Source of the DNA: [Phialemoniopsis] sp. UDSM-2020
Lineage: Eukaryota; Ascomycota; Sordariomycetes; Thyridiales; Thyridiaceae
NCBI GenBank assembly: GCA_018873225.1
Contig: JAEILZ010000003.1
Span: 620,001-684,000, forward strand
Direction: 5' to 3'
Length of the DNA: 64,000 bases
The notes below the pieces were generated by a model. That model made no database searches. It was not told the DNA's origin and worked only from the letters and a program-made list of their open reading frames with translations. Below, piece by piece: positions 23,859-36,900 of the stretch. How positions within the stretch are numbered: position 1 is the first letter of the stretch; the number at the start of each line of letters is the position of its first letter. Position numbers and translations under genes: made by a program.

Positions 23859-23865
23859 TATAAAG
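23859..23865 (+). promoter_or_regulatory. TATAAAG box upstream of the 102-aa candidate gene
   Basis: TATAAAG lies 131 nt upstream of ATG 23990. A CT-rich leader (about 23880-23960) separates them, the usual arrangement of a TATA-type fungal promoter. Confidence 0.45.
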
Positions 23866-23989
23866 AGTGCGCTGTCGCAACTGGCGCTTGCCTTTCTCGC
23901 TCGCTCGCCTTGGTCTCTTTAACCAGGTACCGACTCGTTTGGCGATCATTCTTGTCTAAGCACTCTTCTTGAGAGTCCCCGCCGTGACA

Positions 23990-24298
23990 ATGAATGGGAA
24001 TGGAATGCCCAATGGAAATGAGTCGAGTCACCGACCACTGCACTCCAGGCTCGACACACACTACCATGGAGTAGAGCCTGGCCACGCCCATGTAATGGAG
24101 CCCCAGGCAATCCCTTTGCACGCTTCTGCCAAGGGTTGCTCAACGATGCAGCAGTTCTTGATGTCGACTTCGACTCCGGCCGAGCGTATAGGGGCGATGG
24201 GATCAAGGGGCAAGAAGGAGATCAGGAAAGAGAAGATGGCACTTGCAGCCAAGGCTATCGACGACTTCGATGCCATCTGGGCCAAGTCAAATGGATAG
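23990..24298 (+). CDS. Candidate small hydrophilic protein (102 aa), no known family
   Basis: I do not recognise this protein. It starts at an ATG in a good context (GACA before ATG) after a TATA-like box and CT-rich leader. The N-terminal half is rich in Asn, Gly and His (MNGNGMPNGNESSHRPLHS). The C-terminal half is basic and probably helical (SRGKKEIRKEKMALAAKAID), ending DDFDAIWAKSNG. Codon use in the second half prefers C or G at the third position, as in the real genes of the window. There is no signal peptide, membrane segment or Cys cluster, so it is probably cytoplasmic or nuclear. An antisense ORF covers the same stretch but lacks promoter features. It lies between repeats in a gene-poor zone, which fits a lineage-specific gene. 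It could still be a chance ORF. Confidence 0.45.
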   Translation: MNGNGMPNGNESSHRPLHSRLDTHYHGVEPGHAHVMEPQAIPLHASAKGCSTMQQFLMSTSTPAERIGAMGSRGKKEIRKEKMALAAKAIDDFDAIWAKSNG

Positions 24299-27200
24299 AG
24301 TGCCATGGTAACCTCGGCCATTACCGGTATGGTCCAGTTCTAACCACTCCTTCCAGTGGTACAGTCTGTCAACCACAGTGCTGATTATGTATATATAGTA
24401 TGACCATCGACGATGACATCCTATGAGACATGGGGTCTTCTCTATGATGTGCCAAGCACTTGACTGGTGAGAAAAAGAGAAGAACCAGGAAGGAGATGCG
24501 AAAAGATGGAGTTGTGCGGACCCAGGTCTAGGTAGCGGATATTCCCTCTTGAGTCCTCTTTGATCTCATTTTCTCAGCATCTCCTATCTTCGAAAAGCAT
24601 TCCAATAGACGGGCGTTCGTTGCAATCACGTGGTCCATGAAGTGTGCCCCGGTGGTGCTGTAACTTCCCAAAGGAATATGACAGGTTCGGTCGTCGGTAA
24701 CAATGTAGTGTTGTTGGTCCCCCAGTTTTGAAAATGACAGACAAGTCGCCGCTTTTTGTGTGATGCCGCGAAACCCGATGCCTTGGTTGGGATCTACATG
24801 ACAGCAACTCCATTCGTAAGTGCCATGCTCCCCTCTACATTGGAAGAGGCAGGTGGACTGCCATTGTTGTTGTGTGTAATCCATTACATTATGCATGGCG
24901 CCACCTGCACGGACAGCACAGATGGGGACATTGAGACCCTGGCATTTACCCGACGCCCGTATCTTGCAGCTCCCAGCATGGAACAAAATGAGCCGGATGC
25001 ATGAGGTGGATTGCGCCGGGGATAGCTGGAAGTGGACGGGCAGTAGTGGAGACCTGTCCCCGATGCCGTGATATCCTGATATTCTCGCGCGCCAGCTCAG
25101 TCTTTCGAAGATTTATTAGATGCCACATTGGCAAGACAGGTGAACGCTGCTGCTCTCGTGTGACAAGGAACTCGAGAATATTCCAACTCCCAAGACAGAC
25201 AGGACTCGATTTCGTCCACGGTACAACCAGCCGCAGCTGATCAGCCGTTCAGAAAAGCTCAAGGATCTCTCGCGCGGCAGCGGATGCTCATGTCGGCGGA
25301 CGGGATTGGCCAATGATGGTGTTCTGGGTTGACAGCCCCCAAGGACGAATCGAGACATTTAGGTAAACGAGCTGGCCAGAAGTGGTTCATCCATATAGGC
25401 AAGGGGGTGGGTAGGTCGCAACCAGCTGCACGGCTATCACCAACAGCACAAAGGGACGACTATGGTTGGTCGTGTGGTTTGACAGGTGCGTCATGGATTG
25501 GGGGAGGAAAAGTGCACTTTGGCTGCAACGGGAAGAAGACGTGATGAATGGTGTGCAGTAGTGGTGTGGATCCGTGCATGGCCCCGGGGAGGAGCTTTCA
25601 GCTCAGCGGGGGCCAATGGTTGTCTAGGTGGCCAATCACTGATGCTCTAGGTCACTCCAGCGCATGAAGTACTGAGACCCCAAGCGCTTAGAGCCTCATT
25701 TTGTGGGGGAAAGGCCTGTAACACGGCGGCCCTCGGGCTCCCCATTTCCTTGAAAGCGCCGCTGGTGCAGTTGAAGAACAAAAAGGGAAAGCCTGCTCTG
25801 GAAATAGCAGCCGACTCGACTATAGAAATGATTATCACACACACTTGAACTGACTCCTGCCTGTATAGCTTGTGTAACACACAGGCCTGGCTTTCTTATA
25901 TCTTCGTTCGTTGGCGGCATGGTCAACCTTTTGACTTACACGGACAATTTTCGTCCACCCAAATGTTCACCAGAGAACTTTCTAAGAAACACGGAAAGAG
26001 CCCGCACGGAGACCAGTAAGAGCTTTCGTCTTGTACCTCCCCTAAAATCATATAGTCTGACGCTCATGTGACCTTCCAGCACTATATATTCGTCGGGCTG
26101 GATACACAAAGCTTATGAACATCGCGCACCCCAGGCCGAGTGGCCCGGGCATTGAGCGGCTTGAGGACATTCCTATGTCAAAGAGAACAGTCTCTTTCGA
26201 TCTACCGTCATCTTATTCCTTTCATCCTCTCCGAAGCATGCTTTTGGCTTATGCCCTGTTGTCCTATCGTTGCTTGGGGGTGCATCGAGCTTGCCTCGAC
26301 GTACCGCATGTCATGCGCTCGCACGGACAGTAGGACCTGAGCGGAGAGCGGTGAGCGGCGACAGCGGCGCCGTTGCCCGAGACATCCTCACCGGTCATGG
26401 AATTCTGCACTCCCAGCCGGCTTGATATTTCCGATATGCACAAGCCCTACTATTCTCATCTCGTTGCAAACAGTCAAAGCGCGAGGTCCCAAGTGTGATA
26501 CTCGCAAGGGCGTTGCTGTAGACGTCCAAAGCCAATGACAGGGACTGCCCTCACCGAAACCGTTGATAGCGACTTATACGACAACGAAGGCGTCCCTTCG
26601 ACGCCCCGATTACAAACACTCGCTGGGCCGGCATGGTTTTAGCGAACATCGGATATTAACTTGCGGCTCCATTCTCCCTTCAAGGCGGTCAATACTACTC
26701 CACTGCATTTTGCCTGGTTCCGGTGTGTCATCAGGCGACGAAGGCATCGTTGATCCTCTTCTACAGGCGGTCAACCTTCCAAACTTGGTAGGAGTGTCGG
26801 CGAACACTACGCTGTGGTCCTCCTGCTTCTCGGTGACTGGGCATTGGGCACAAGGCATGTCGCATTCCTTCTTGCTTTGGCATCCGCCCGGTTAGTATCC
26901 AGCCCCATCAGAGCTAGAGCTGGCCCATAGGCTCACCGGCTTCAAGCCGCTTCACCGCCTGAAGGACGCTGAGGCGGCCGCTATCTTGTGGATCGATTAT
27001 GCTAACATTGGTAAACTTTAGCGACGAGTGGACACTTAGCCCATGACACTGGGCACTCATTTACCACAACCGGCACCTGGAAGTCCACCGCCTGGTTGCC
27101 TTCTTTTGCGTGTCGTCGATGGCTGAGCAACGATACCTACAAGGAGTCGTTCCTCATTGCGGCTTTATGCTTGCGAATTTCGCTTCAGTGGGTTCACCAA

Positions 27201-27786
27201 GGTTCAGCCGGCACCGACCGCTAAGATCACAAGGTGAAGGACACAGACACACCTCACCTTGTTTGGCGGCTTCTTGCGCTACCGAAGCACAAAGCACAAT
27301 CTCGCCAGCTGCCTGGGGATATCACCACCCAACAAGGTCTCGGCAGTTAACGAGAGATACGACTCAGCACATAGATAGAGTTTGTACCCATCTCCTAAAA
27401 GTTACCTTTTCCCTAACTTCGTCACTTTGGATGGCGGGACCTAGGCAAAAACGAACCCCGCTTCGTTCCCCGATGAGCCTCTAGTGTGATCAGTGAAGCA
27501 AGCAACACTGAGCTTAGGTTCATTCCAAATTTCATCGTCACAGAGGCCTAACGGCAAAGTTGCCTTGGGCACTCGCGCATTGCTCACCTACCACCATGCC
27601 GTCCCACAATTTCAGCTACACGGTTAGCAAGCTGCCTTTTCACCGGAAACCATGGTGTTTTCCGGACGAATTGAATATTGTTGCTATCAAACTCTGGTCT
27701 ACTGTGGTTTAGTCCGGGAAGGCAACCAGCTAGGACAGAAAAGGGTGGGCAGCGGAGCTTGCCAAGTTGGACGGATTGCTCGACAA

Positions 27787-27929
27787 CTCTGCAGAACGGA
27801 CTGCATGACGATCAGAGCAAGGCGGTACCCAGTCCGTGCCGCTTCTGGTAGGTGTGATGTGTTTCAAGGCTACCGGCTGTCCCTTCCTGCAGATGGAGCT
27901 TGAGCAATACATTGACGTGGAAAGTGCCG
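27787..27929. repeat. Dispersed repeat, copy B
   Basis: Second copy of the element at 23575-23710, same orientation, about 4.2 kb away. The shared 28-base block is 27902-27929. Relative to copy A there are several C-to-T or G-to-A differences (for example GCGTTCC against GTGTTTC), compatible with repeat-induced point mutation but too few to prove it. Confidence 0.65.
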
Positions 27930-30900
27930 AATCCGTACACCACAAACCCCCGTTCAGAATCTCTGTGGACTGTTCTCGATGTCTTCCAACACAGGCATGT
28001 ACTTGACGGACGATGCAGCAGTTCCCGCTCAAGAGCTGCGTCCTCGACCAGTAACGATACAGCTATGCTGCATGTTTACGCAAAGCCCCCATTCCTTGAA
28101 CTTCACTTGTCCTTGCCTGCATGGAGGGGTTTCATCGTTGCACCTCAGGGCGAGCTGCCGGACAATATGGAATGGCTGGAGCGGCAAGTGACTTAATGCC
28201 CATGTCCTCTATTGATTGCTATCAAAGCCTCCCATACCGAGCAAAGAAAGGGCACTAATGCTGTGCAGTCCGGTCCGGCCGGGAGCGGAAATATCCAACG
28301 TTGAAACAAAATTAAGTGGCTGCCTAAGCGGGACACCAGTCACACCTAGCACAAACAGATTGGTGTTTGCGGATGACATATCCTGGCATACAAGCACTTA
28401 TCTTGTCCGAATTCAATCACCGGTTCGTACACGACTGTCGCCTTTTTTGATCGGCAGCCATAATCAGGCAAAGAGAGTGTAATCAACATACTGGACAGAA
28501 ATGGTGACATCTGGCGCCAACAGCGATTGTTCTCCTTCAGGATTTCCGAGGCATCCGGGCTGTGCTCCGTTTGTGTAAGCCGCTTACATCCAGTCGATGT
28601 GCTCTGCTCGTCTTACATCCTTCTGGCTACCGGTCACTCGGCGACAGAAGGAGGATGTCTCGCGGTCTCATTCGCCTTTCCAAGTCCCTCTCATGACCCA
28701 ATTGCCTTAGCTACAGCCTCGCATCAAGTGCGATGTCCACGCACGCGTATTTCACTCAGCCCCGAGGCTTGCGACGACGCGTTCTTCTTTTTCTTCGTTT
28801 GGTTGACCGAGGACGCGAAGACACGAGACTCTGTGTACCCGTAAGGCGTGCAGGCACTCAGCTGAGTCTGAAGACAGTTCTCCAACGATTGGTCCAAGAA
28901 CGGAATGCAAGAAACAAAGCTGAAAGATCTAAAGGTTGTCTGACCACTGTTGCCATGTTTCTTAGAGAGTCAGCATAGGCGCATCTAAGGCAACATGTAG
29001 TTGTCCTCCTCTGGTAAGACTGCTGACATGAATTTGATATGTCATATGACCGACATTAAATGCAGCTGACTTGGTGATACAAGCACATTCATGTAAAAAT
29101 GGATCAGGCTGGAGCATAAAGCTATTTTGGAAGTACAGTCTTGCAAATTTGATGGCGTTGGGGGCCGTCGTAGCCTTGCTGTTTGTTTCGATCACCGAAA
29201 TAGCTTCATGTTTGCGAGAGTCACGACCAAGCACAAGTACACGAGTGAAGAGATAGGCACAGCGGTACACCACCACGGAGATGAAAATTTGTATGAGAAC
29301 CTTCGGTCATCCGGAATTGTTGATGTCGAGGTAGGGGCAAGGCATCTTTCGTTACGGTGAGAAGCATACGAAAGATATGTGAAAGGAGCTGTACCTCTTT
29401 AACGAATGTTAATGCTGCATTGAGTCATTCCGCCTCCACAAGAGGGCTCAGTCTCAGTTCCTCTGTAAAACATCGACACTGCAAATGGATGCACCAACGC
29501 ACCGCATTGGCTGGTATCGTCTCCTGATGGCAGTTGCCCTCCTTGCTCGGGCCTAGGACAGGAACAAAACTTGATTACCAAGGTATCAACAAGCTCACAC
29601 ATGTCAAGGAATAGATGAAACGGACCAAATCAATCTCCTCATTGTGCGTTTTCGACCCGATAACTTGCCTTTCCTGATAATCTCGATCGACACCCAAATA
29701 ACACATACTTTGGTTGGTACCACTCACACACCAACACCAAGGCCACTCGGTTCATATCATTGTGAGAAATTACTGCATATGCTGCTTTTCGCTTACCATT
29801 CTAGAACAATACATGCACGATGAGAGATTTTCGGTTTTGGGGAACATATTGCGGCCCGAACTTGCACAATGCTTGCCAGCACACATGTGCAATCACTAAG
29901 TAAAGCAATGTGCACATTGCACTCTCAAAGTGCAATCGCCTCAATCATGACAGCACAACAGATGCAGATGCATTTTAAGGCAATCCAGGACCTAATCTAT
30001 CGAGAACAGGGCCACGAACTTACGTCGGGAAGAAGGAAACTCTCTAATTTTGCCTGAATCGGCAGCTTCTCAAAGAAGGTGTGCCCACACTCGGGTGATT
30101 GGGGAGCAGTACCGAAGCCTCGCCTACAAATCACGGAAGGTGAATTTGCGAGAACCATTTTCAAAGAATTTTGGGACTCAACTTATTCACAAGCCTCCCT
30201 GTGTCGAATTACATCATGCGAGTCGGGCCGGAAACCACCTCATGTCTCGCTTCTGCCCAGCCACGAGGAATTGACGTTTCGGTGTACCGAGGTTAAGGAC
30301 AAAGAAGTCAATTGATCCGGGCTCATTATCGAGATACACACTGATGGCAGGAGGCTTTGGGGGCCATCCTCTGCTTGTCGTCATCTCGCTTGTGGTCTCC
30401 TCAATGAGTTACTCTCGATGCCTTCTTGCCCTTAGCACGGTTGCCTTGAATTCTAAAAGGACTTCGTGGCCTTGGTGCACGTTTGCATGAAAGCAAAGTT
30501 AGTTGCAGCGAGAGATATTTCGAAAATAAATCCCTCGGGAGGCACTTCCCTACCTTCGGTGTGACAGAGCAGGCTGAGTTGCTCTTTCTTTGGTTTTCCA
30601 TAAAGATAAACCCCCAATCCTCCCCACGGGAGATTGCCAAATGCAACCACAAGAATTTCCTTGCACCGAACGCCAAAGTCGAACTCGGGGACCGATTAAT
30701 CATCGGTCATGCTGGCTATCTTTGGAGCTTGAATGAGATAAGATTCTATGGGGGCGATGGGGGTTGTTAGATCCCACGCCGCAGGCGTCCACGGTCAGCT
30801 GTCGAGCATCATTTCGCCCTGCTTTGACCGACTGCCCACGCCGACTGATGGCGTCTGCTGGTTCAGCTCGCACTCACAGCCTTACCTTCCACCCACGCTG

Positions 30901-31412
30901 ATGATCGGCATCACCGTGTCGCCATTCAGGGCGCTTCAGTGACATTCCAGGACGAGAATAGTCCTACACCGCCGTCTTCTCGGACACCGGTCTCGGGAAT
31001 CACCATGGTCGCCTCTTTGTTCTCGGGTTGCCTTAAATCGTTGCCCTTCACGAAAACAGAAATACTGGTGAGAATCGACGGGATCGACATCTCGTCATTC
31101 CTCGTATTCATCGCCTGGAGAACAAGGCTTCTGACAGATAGGGCGAAAGGCAGCAAGCCACGCAAAATGTTGAGCGCAGTGTGCCGAAAACGCAAAGTGG
31201 CGCCGAAGCAATGCATTTCAGCTCAGCTCGCACACAGGGCTGTCAACATTGATGCCAATGCTACCTAAATCAGTCAGCCGACGAAACGGGGAAAGGAGAG
31301 AAGCAAAACAAAGAATTCCAAGGAAGAAACAAAAGCAAAATGACAAGGGGGCATTGGGCCGCTCTTATATCTACGTGTAAGGCAAGGACTGGACGGAACA
31401 TTAACGAGCAAA

Positions 31413-31683
31413 GGCCGGGTCACAGGCGGCCCGGCCCGCCTGGCAGGCCCGTTCATCTTGGCACGGCTATGCGGTGTTGACACTTTTCCAAGCAGGAGCG
31501 GTGATCCGGTACCAATAGTAAACAATAACAAAATTGAAACCCCGGGAAAGGCGGTCCATTCAGGACCGAAAGGCAACCAAGAAGCAGGGGCAATTCATTC
31601 GCCCCTGCGTGGGCCGGAGCTGTGCGGTCCCGCCCTCAGGCGTCGGGCATCCGGCCGGTGGCGGCGCCAGATAGTGCCCGACG
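31413..31683. repeat. Patch of GC-rich inverted repeats
   Basis: Three hairpin-capable inverted repeats: GGCCGGG/CCCGGCC (31413-31419 with 31430-31436), GCAGGGGC/GCCCCTGC (31584-31591 with 31601-31608) and CGTCGGGCA/TGCCCGACG (31641-31649 with 31675-31683). The last encloses the palindrome CCGGCCGG. They lie 3' of the GH76 gene in otherwise lower-GC sequence. Confidence 0.5.
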
Positions 31684-32357
31684 AGATCCTGCCCGAGTGT
31701 CACTTGGTAACCACGGAAGGCGTCCCTTGTGCCTTTTTCGCCTTTTGGGCCATGTCTGAAGACGTCATGTAATTAATGACGTAGTTTTCGGGTCCGACGT
31801 TAGCTGTAACGGCCAGGGACTTGGCTTTGGGTTCGCTGTTTCGAATCCAATGCAGGAGGCCCAGGTACGCAAAGCTTAATTCGACCCCTACACCCAGGAT
31901 CAACCAAGGGTAGGTCGACCATCCAAATAGGGTAATAACAGTTGTAAGACGTTTTGATGATTCTATCTGTCTGTCTCTGTCAAGTCACGATATCCTCAAT
32001 GCTCATAAATAAGTCATATGGATAACATAGTGGTGAACTGAGCAAGTCTGATATTGCAGAGTACTTGATCGGGCGACCTGTGGGCCACACAGGCCTGGTA
32101 TCAATGATATATGTACACTTTCTGAGTCTGGCCCGACCCTTCTTATTCCTCCCAATGTAAGATAACCTTTCGTAAATGACTTGAAAATCCCAAAGTCCCC
32201 AACATCCTGGTCCAAAACGCCGCTGATCCCCTGGAAAGCCTCGGATACAAAAGAACAACGCGCAAAACTCTGGCGGCTCTTTATCCATCCGCCAGAATAC
32301 CAGTGGTTGCAGTAAAAGCCAAGCAAAACTCAATACATCCAACCCAGTCGTACAGCA

Positions 32358-33977
32358 TCACGCACCCGTCTCTGACAGGCCTGTGCTCATCCATACAAAG
32401 GAAGAGATGATGCCTCCCAGGACGAGCACGGTCAGAATGCTGGCTCCTGCCTTGTCACCCGTGGTCGCAGGTGCATGTGGCTCCAAGCCTGGCGCTGCTT
32501 GCCCAGCATTCGGGTCTCCCTGACTCGTGCCTCCCGTGCTGTTGGTCAACGGTGTCTTGATGCCCGCCTGGTCAACGAGCAAGGATGAGAGTGCTGCCAG
32601 CACATTCATCTGCTGGCCCGCGCCCACCAGGCCGTCAAACGCCCCCGTGGTCCAGCGGAACCCACACTGCCGCCCGTTGGTGCCTCCCTGGCAAGACTTG
32701 ACAGCGGCAGCTGTTGACTTTTGGAGCGTGGCCATGATCTTGTCGTGGGCGAAAGGCGCGACCTGCGTCGTTTGTGCCATCCAGCGGTGGAGATAGCCCT
32801 TGAAGGATAGCATGTCTGTCTTGCACTGAATGCTGTTCTGCAGTTCGCACGAAACCTCGACAGCCGGGCCATTGTGGAAGAACACCTCAATCGTGCGGTC
32901 GATCAATCCCTCAGTACGCTGTTTCCAGACATCGGAACCGTTGGTCTGGCGAGACAGGGTTAGTTTAGGTGCCATTGTTAATGAGGAAAAGACGAGAAGG
33001 GGAGCTCGCTTACGTAGTTGTACATGAATGCGGCGCCTTGCAAGAAGACGGCGGCGTTGTATGAAAACTGCGCCTTGAAGATGTCGGTGCAGTTGACCTG
33101 TACGTGACCACCGTCGTAGACATTCCATTGTGCGTCCAACAGTCCCACACCCGTCTCCCAGTCCCAAGTCCTTGTGGCATAGTCGGCGTAGGTCTGGTTA
33201 CCAGTATAGCGGGCCAGACGGGCGCCCAAGTTGAAGAAAATGCCGTTGGCAATGCTGTTCTTGTAGTCGTAGCCGACGTTGTAGGAAGGAATCTGCCAGC
33301 GCATACCTCCGCCGCAGGTGTCATCGTGCCGATCGGGAGCAGCCTGCGTGTTGAAGACAGCCTGTGCGAGCGAGAGCCATTGTGGCTGGCCAGCAGGCGG
33401 GTCAGGGAAGCCAACTTCGGCAGCCAACATGGCCGAAAGGCCCCAGAAGCCCTGGTCGTCGTTTCCGAGAGAGGCAGTCCAATTGGGCGGCATATAGCTG
33501 TTCTGAGGAGCCCCGGCCTGGAAAATCATCGAGTCGCTGGACAGCTTGTTGTACGTGGTATCGCCGGTGAAATGCCAGTAATCAATCAGTGTCCCCCACA
33601 TTGCACCACCTTGCCACCAGTAATAATCTCCCGCTGGAGGTGGTCCTGGGAGAATGCCAGGAGTCTGCCCCGACTGGTTTCCCTTGTAATACTGCAATAA
33701 GTCCCATGCCACATCTGATGCCGCCTTTTTAATTGAATCTGTAAACGAAATATTGCGTCAGCTAATTGTTCTTGTTCCTGTCGTTGGTAGTGTTGGCGAC
33801 AGGGTGACGCATTGTGAACAGCCAACACCCGTACGGCCGGGCTTGGCAGCGGCCGGACCAGGGTCAAGGATGCGCGCGATCTGGGAGAACCAGCGTACCG
33901 GGTGAGGTCAAATCGACTGTGAGAGCCGCCGAGGCGAGCCCGGCCGAGGAGAGAAAAGCGAATGTTGAGAACTTCAT
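32358..33977 (-). CDS. GPI-anchored GH76 endo-alpha-1,6-mannanase (DFG5/DCW1 type)
   Basis: DFG5/DCW1 enzymes act on alpha-1,6-mannose at the plasma membrane and are thought to transfer GPI proteins into the cell wall. Three exons on the minus strand, 33977-33899, 33738-33014 and 32945-32358, with introns of 160 and 68 nt, encode 463 residues, the family's usual size. Residues 1-18 are a signal peptide ([17 protein letters not shown]). The junctions restore [17 protein letters not shown] and [13 protein letters not shown]. The catalytic Asp pair of GH76 is visible at D120-D121 ([11 protein letters not shown]). Other family landmarks are [36 protein letters not shown] and CGFRW. Several N-glycosylation sites are present. 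A Ser/Gly/Thr linker and a hydrophobic tail ([19 protein letters not shown]) give a GPI-attachment signal. Which of the two yeast paralogues it matches cannot be decided. It stands alone inside the gene-poor zone. Confidence 0.92.
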
Positions 33978-36900
33978 TTTGAGATTATGTCGGTCGCGTT
34001 CGGATAAAGGGAGTGTAATTGAGAGATTACCGGCGCGACTCAAAATTTGGCTGGCAGCGGGATCGGTCGAGAGAGCCGTTCGGGTAGAATATGACGTCTA
34101 GTGGGATGCCGTCATGTCGCTGCCGCAGAGAGATCCGTGCGATAGAGCGCCGATGGTTAAATGGACGCGATCGAAGAAAAGGCGCAATTGTTCGAAAAAA
34201 CGAGGGTCGACGATGAGGTTGAGGAAGGGAAAAAGAATGGCGACGGAAGGGAGGGCAATTGAGACTTGGGACGAAAAAGCAGGTTGACGGTGGTGTGGTC
34301 AGCCGGTTGCACCGTCTGTCAACGCTGCCAGACGAAGAATACCTGAGTTTCTGGCGTGGACACTAGAGGCGATCTAGTACTCTTGGTCCAAGGTCTAAAA
34401 ATGTGTAAATGAATACCTCAATACCTCACAAGACCAGCCGGCCCTTGGCAGGGACCTCTTCAGCGAGTCTTGTCACGCTTGTCCACCGTGTACCTGCTCT
34501 AGCCCGCCTTTTTTTCGCGCTTGGGGTGGCCGACTACGATGAATTGATGTCAACCATGTCAGATTCCGGGTCCATTACGAGCAATCCAAGCAATTCCCAA
34601 TTTCCAGGACGCAGAAAAGAGCCTGTGCCACCCCTGCGAAATTCCCTAGTGCGCCCTCCCCGCAATGCTTAGCCCTCACAGCGGGCAACTGTTACTGGCT
34701 CCAGCGGGTGAGCCCCCCACTAATTTCCTCGCTATGGTACGTTTATCGCAGATTGGGAAATCTCGAGAGGGGCTGAGGTTCTTGTCCCAGCCCAAAAAGT
34801 ACGAGCTCGAGCCCGCCGAGATCCCCGGCTCTCTCGCTTGTGTGCTCTTTTACTTTTTCGCTTGTTCAGCTAGATCACTTGGCGTTTGTTATCAATCGGA
34901 GACCAGCGATCCATCAGCTCAGGAGACGCTCCGCAACCGGTCTTGCTGTACCGACAAACCGAGAATGTACATCCATCCACCGGACAGTGGTGAACAACGA
35001 TAGGAATCCATCCATTAGCATGCTTTGGGGACAGAGTGGAGCCCGCTGCCATCATTGTATGCACCAAACACGGGTTGGATACGCGATCTGCAAAGCGGTT
35101 TCCCCATCCTTGCCATACCATGGAATACGGAACAATGTCACCTTGTCAATCGTCATCTGCAGAAAGCCAGGTTCTGGCACAGCAACTCTGTTTTCGAGAA
35201 ATGTTGTACGCTCCGAGGCTCCTTCAATGGAGACTCTGGATGCCATCGGCACCTCGAACCGAAACCGTTGCCTGGGCTTGGGAACGACAATCACAGCTCA
35301 CTGAGACCTGCGAGATCGACCTTTAAGTGGGACGGGCCACCAAAAACGCGCGTCGCTGGCCATAGCAGCGCGAAGTTCTCGAGTTTCGCGAAAAGGCAAC
35401 ACATTCCAGTGTTCAAGCATTGCATCACAGTTGTTTCAAGTCGAGGCAGCCTCTTTTGACACCGCGTCCAGCCTATTGCTCCCCGCATTCCAGGTTCTCC
35501 GTCTTCCCTGGCCAGGCGCTGGCGCGAGAAATCTGCCGTGACCCACGCTAACGAGGACGAACCGACCTCTTCAAAGATGGTAGTACAAACATCCCTTGCT
35601 CCGCTCTCATGGTTCACGACACTCTATACGTTGGACGACCGGGTCTGGATCGGGTGCGCCGCCACGGAATGAATGCGATTGTAGGGCCAACAAAACAGTG
35701 ACAAAGTCCAGCAGGCTATTCGCGGCTGCTCCTCGGCCTGCGAAAAGGTTTGACGGGTATTCCGAATGGCGCCGTTGTTCTAGCTCGCTGTCACCACGAG
35801 CATTGGTTTACAAAAATATGAGACATGGCCAACGCGGGCAAACTCTATCTAGGCCTCCGTCTCTCAGAGGTTTTAGTGCACCCACACGGACTCGTCCAGG
35901 CCGAACGTCGCGGAATCCGGTCCATCACCGACCCTCGATGCCCCTGAATGCCGGCAACGTTCAGGCTCAACTTCTTGCGCCTCGAGGGTGCATTTCAGGT
36001 GTGTAAATGTCTGCCTATATCTCGCCTTCGAGCGGCTCGAGAACATCGCATATCAGGTTCAATCGTTTTGCCTAAGGTGCGCTCGCTTAGATAGGACCCC
36101 CTATCGTGACCTCCAGGCACCAGCTTCACGAGCTTGTGCTGATTTCCGGGCTGAGCCATGGCAATATGTCTTTAATGCCAATTATCGCCTTTTAAAGGCA
36201 TCCGAGCCATGAGTCACCACGTTCGTGGTGGTCCAGATTTCTGATGCTTGCCTTCGAACGGCGCAAATGACTGGTCTGACCATCGCCATCGGGGTTCTTG
36301 AGACATATCTCCCAGGATATCGGCATCTAATCATGTGGCAGAGGCCTACATGCCCGACCTGTTGTGGTAGATCAGCTTTATGAGCTGTGTGCCATTACAC
36401 AAAGGGTAGTCACCGAATATCCAGCCTGTCCTCCGAGGCATTTGTAGCACAGAAGACAATGCAGCATCAAGGCGAACCCCAGCAATTCTGTTTGGTCCCT
36501 GGGAAACCCTCCTTCGACCAGAAGGAAGCGAGTCCTTCACCCCGTCAGCGAGTCTCGAGGCAGGCAGCCAAAGTCGTCTGACGCTCAGAATTCTGACATC
36601 GCCCTGCTTCGTGATCAGGTATATGAGACTCGATGAGCGAGCAGGTGAGATGACTGAGGTCAGGCTTCGCGTTCTGATTCTTTGGTAGTAAGATGTGTGA
36701 TCCGTCAAATGATAGCTACAAGGAGAGATGTTCTCCTTGTCCTGGGCGGCCTGCTGATGCGCACTTATAAAACGCCATCTTCCAATCATATGAGTAGATT
36801 AGCAACAACACGTTGTGAGGCAACTCAAGGCAAATGAACAGGCGCTTCTTCAGCCTTGTGCTGCCGCTGAACTTCATGCTTGTGGGATAATATATGTGAC

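Larger units (their letters stand above)
22740..23989. other. Repeat-bearing spacer
   Basis: Contains the diverged tandem duplication and one copy of the dispersed repeat, listed separately, an orphan signal-peptide-like ORF at 23364, and the TATA-like box of the 24.0-kb candidate gene. Confidence 0.6.
24299..32357. other. 8-kb gene-poor region
   Basis: No gene could be supported. It contains dispersed repeat copy B, four of the eight GGTTGCCTT 9-mers, a Cys-rich minus-strand ORF (24528-24986), and the GC-rich hairpin patch at 31413-31683. The other ORFs, up to about 120 codons, show no domain or signal. Confidence 0.5.

Noticed and set aside
36768..36890. TATAAAA followed by a short ORF with a hydrophobic start (MNRRFFSLVLPLNFMLVG)
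   Set aside because: Only 18 codons, preceded by another short ORF, and no splice partner gave a convincing continuation.
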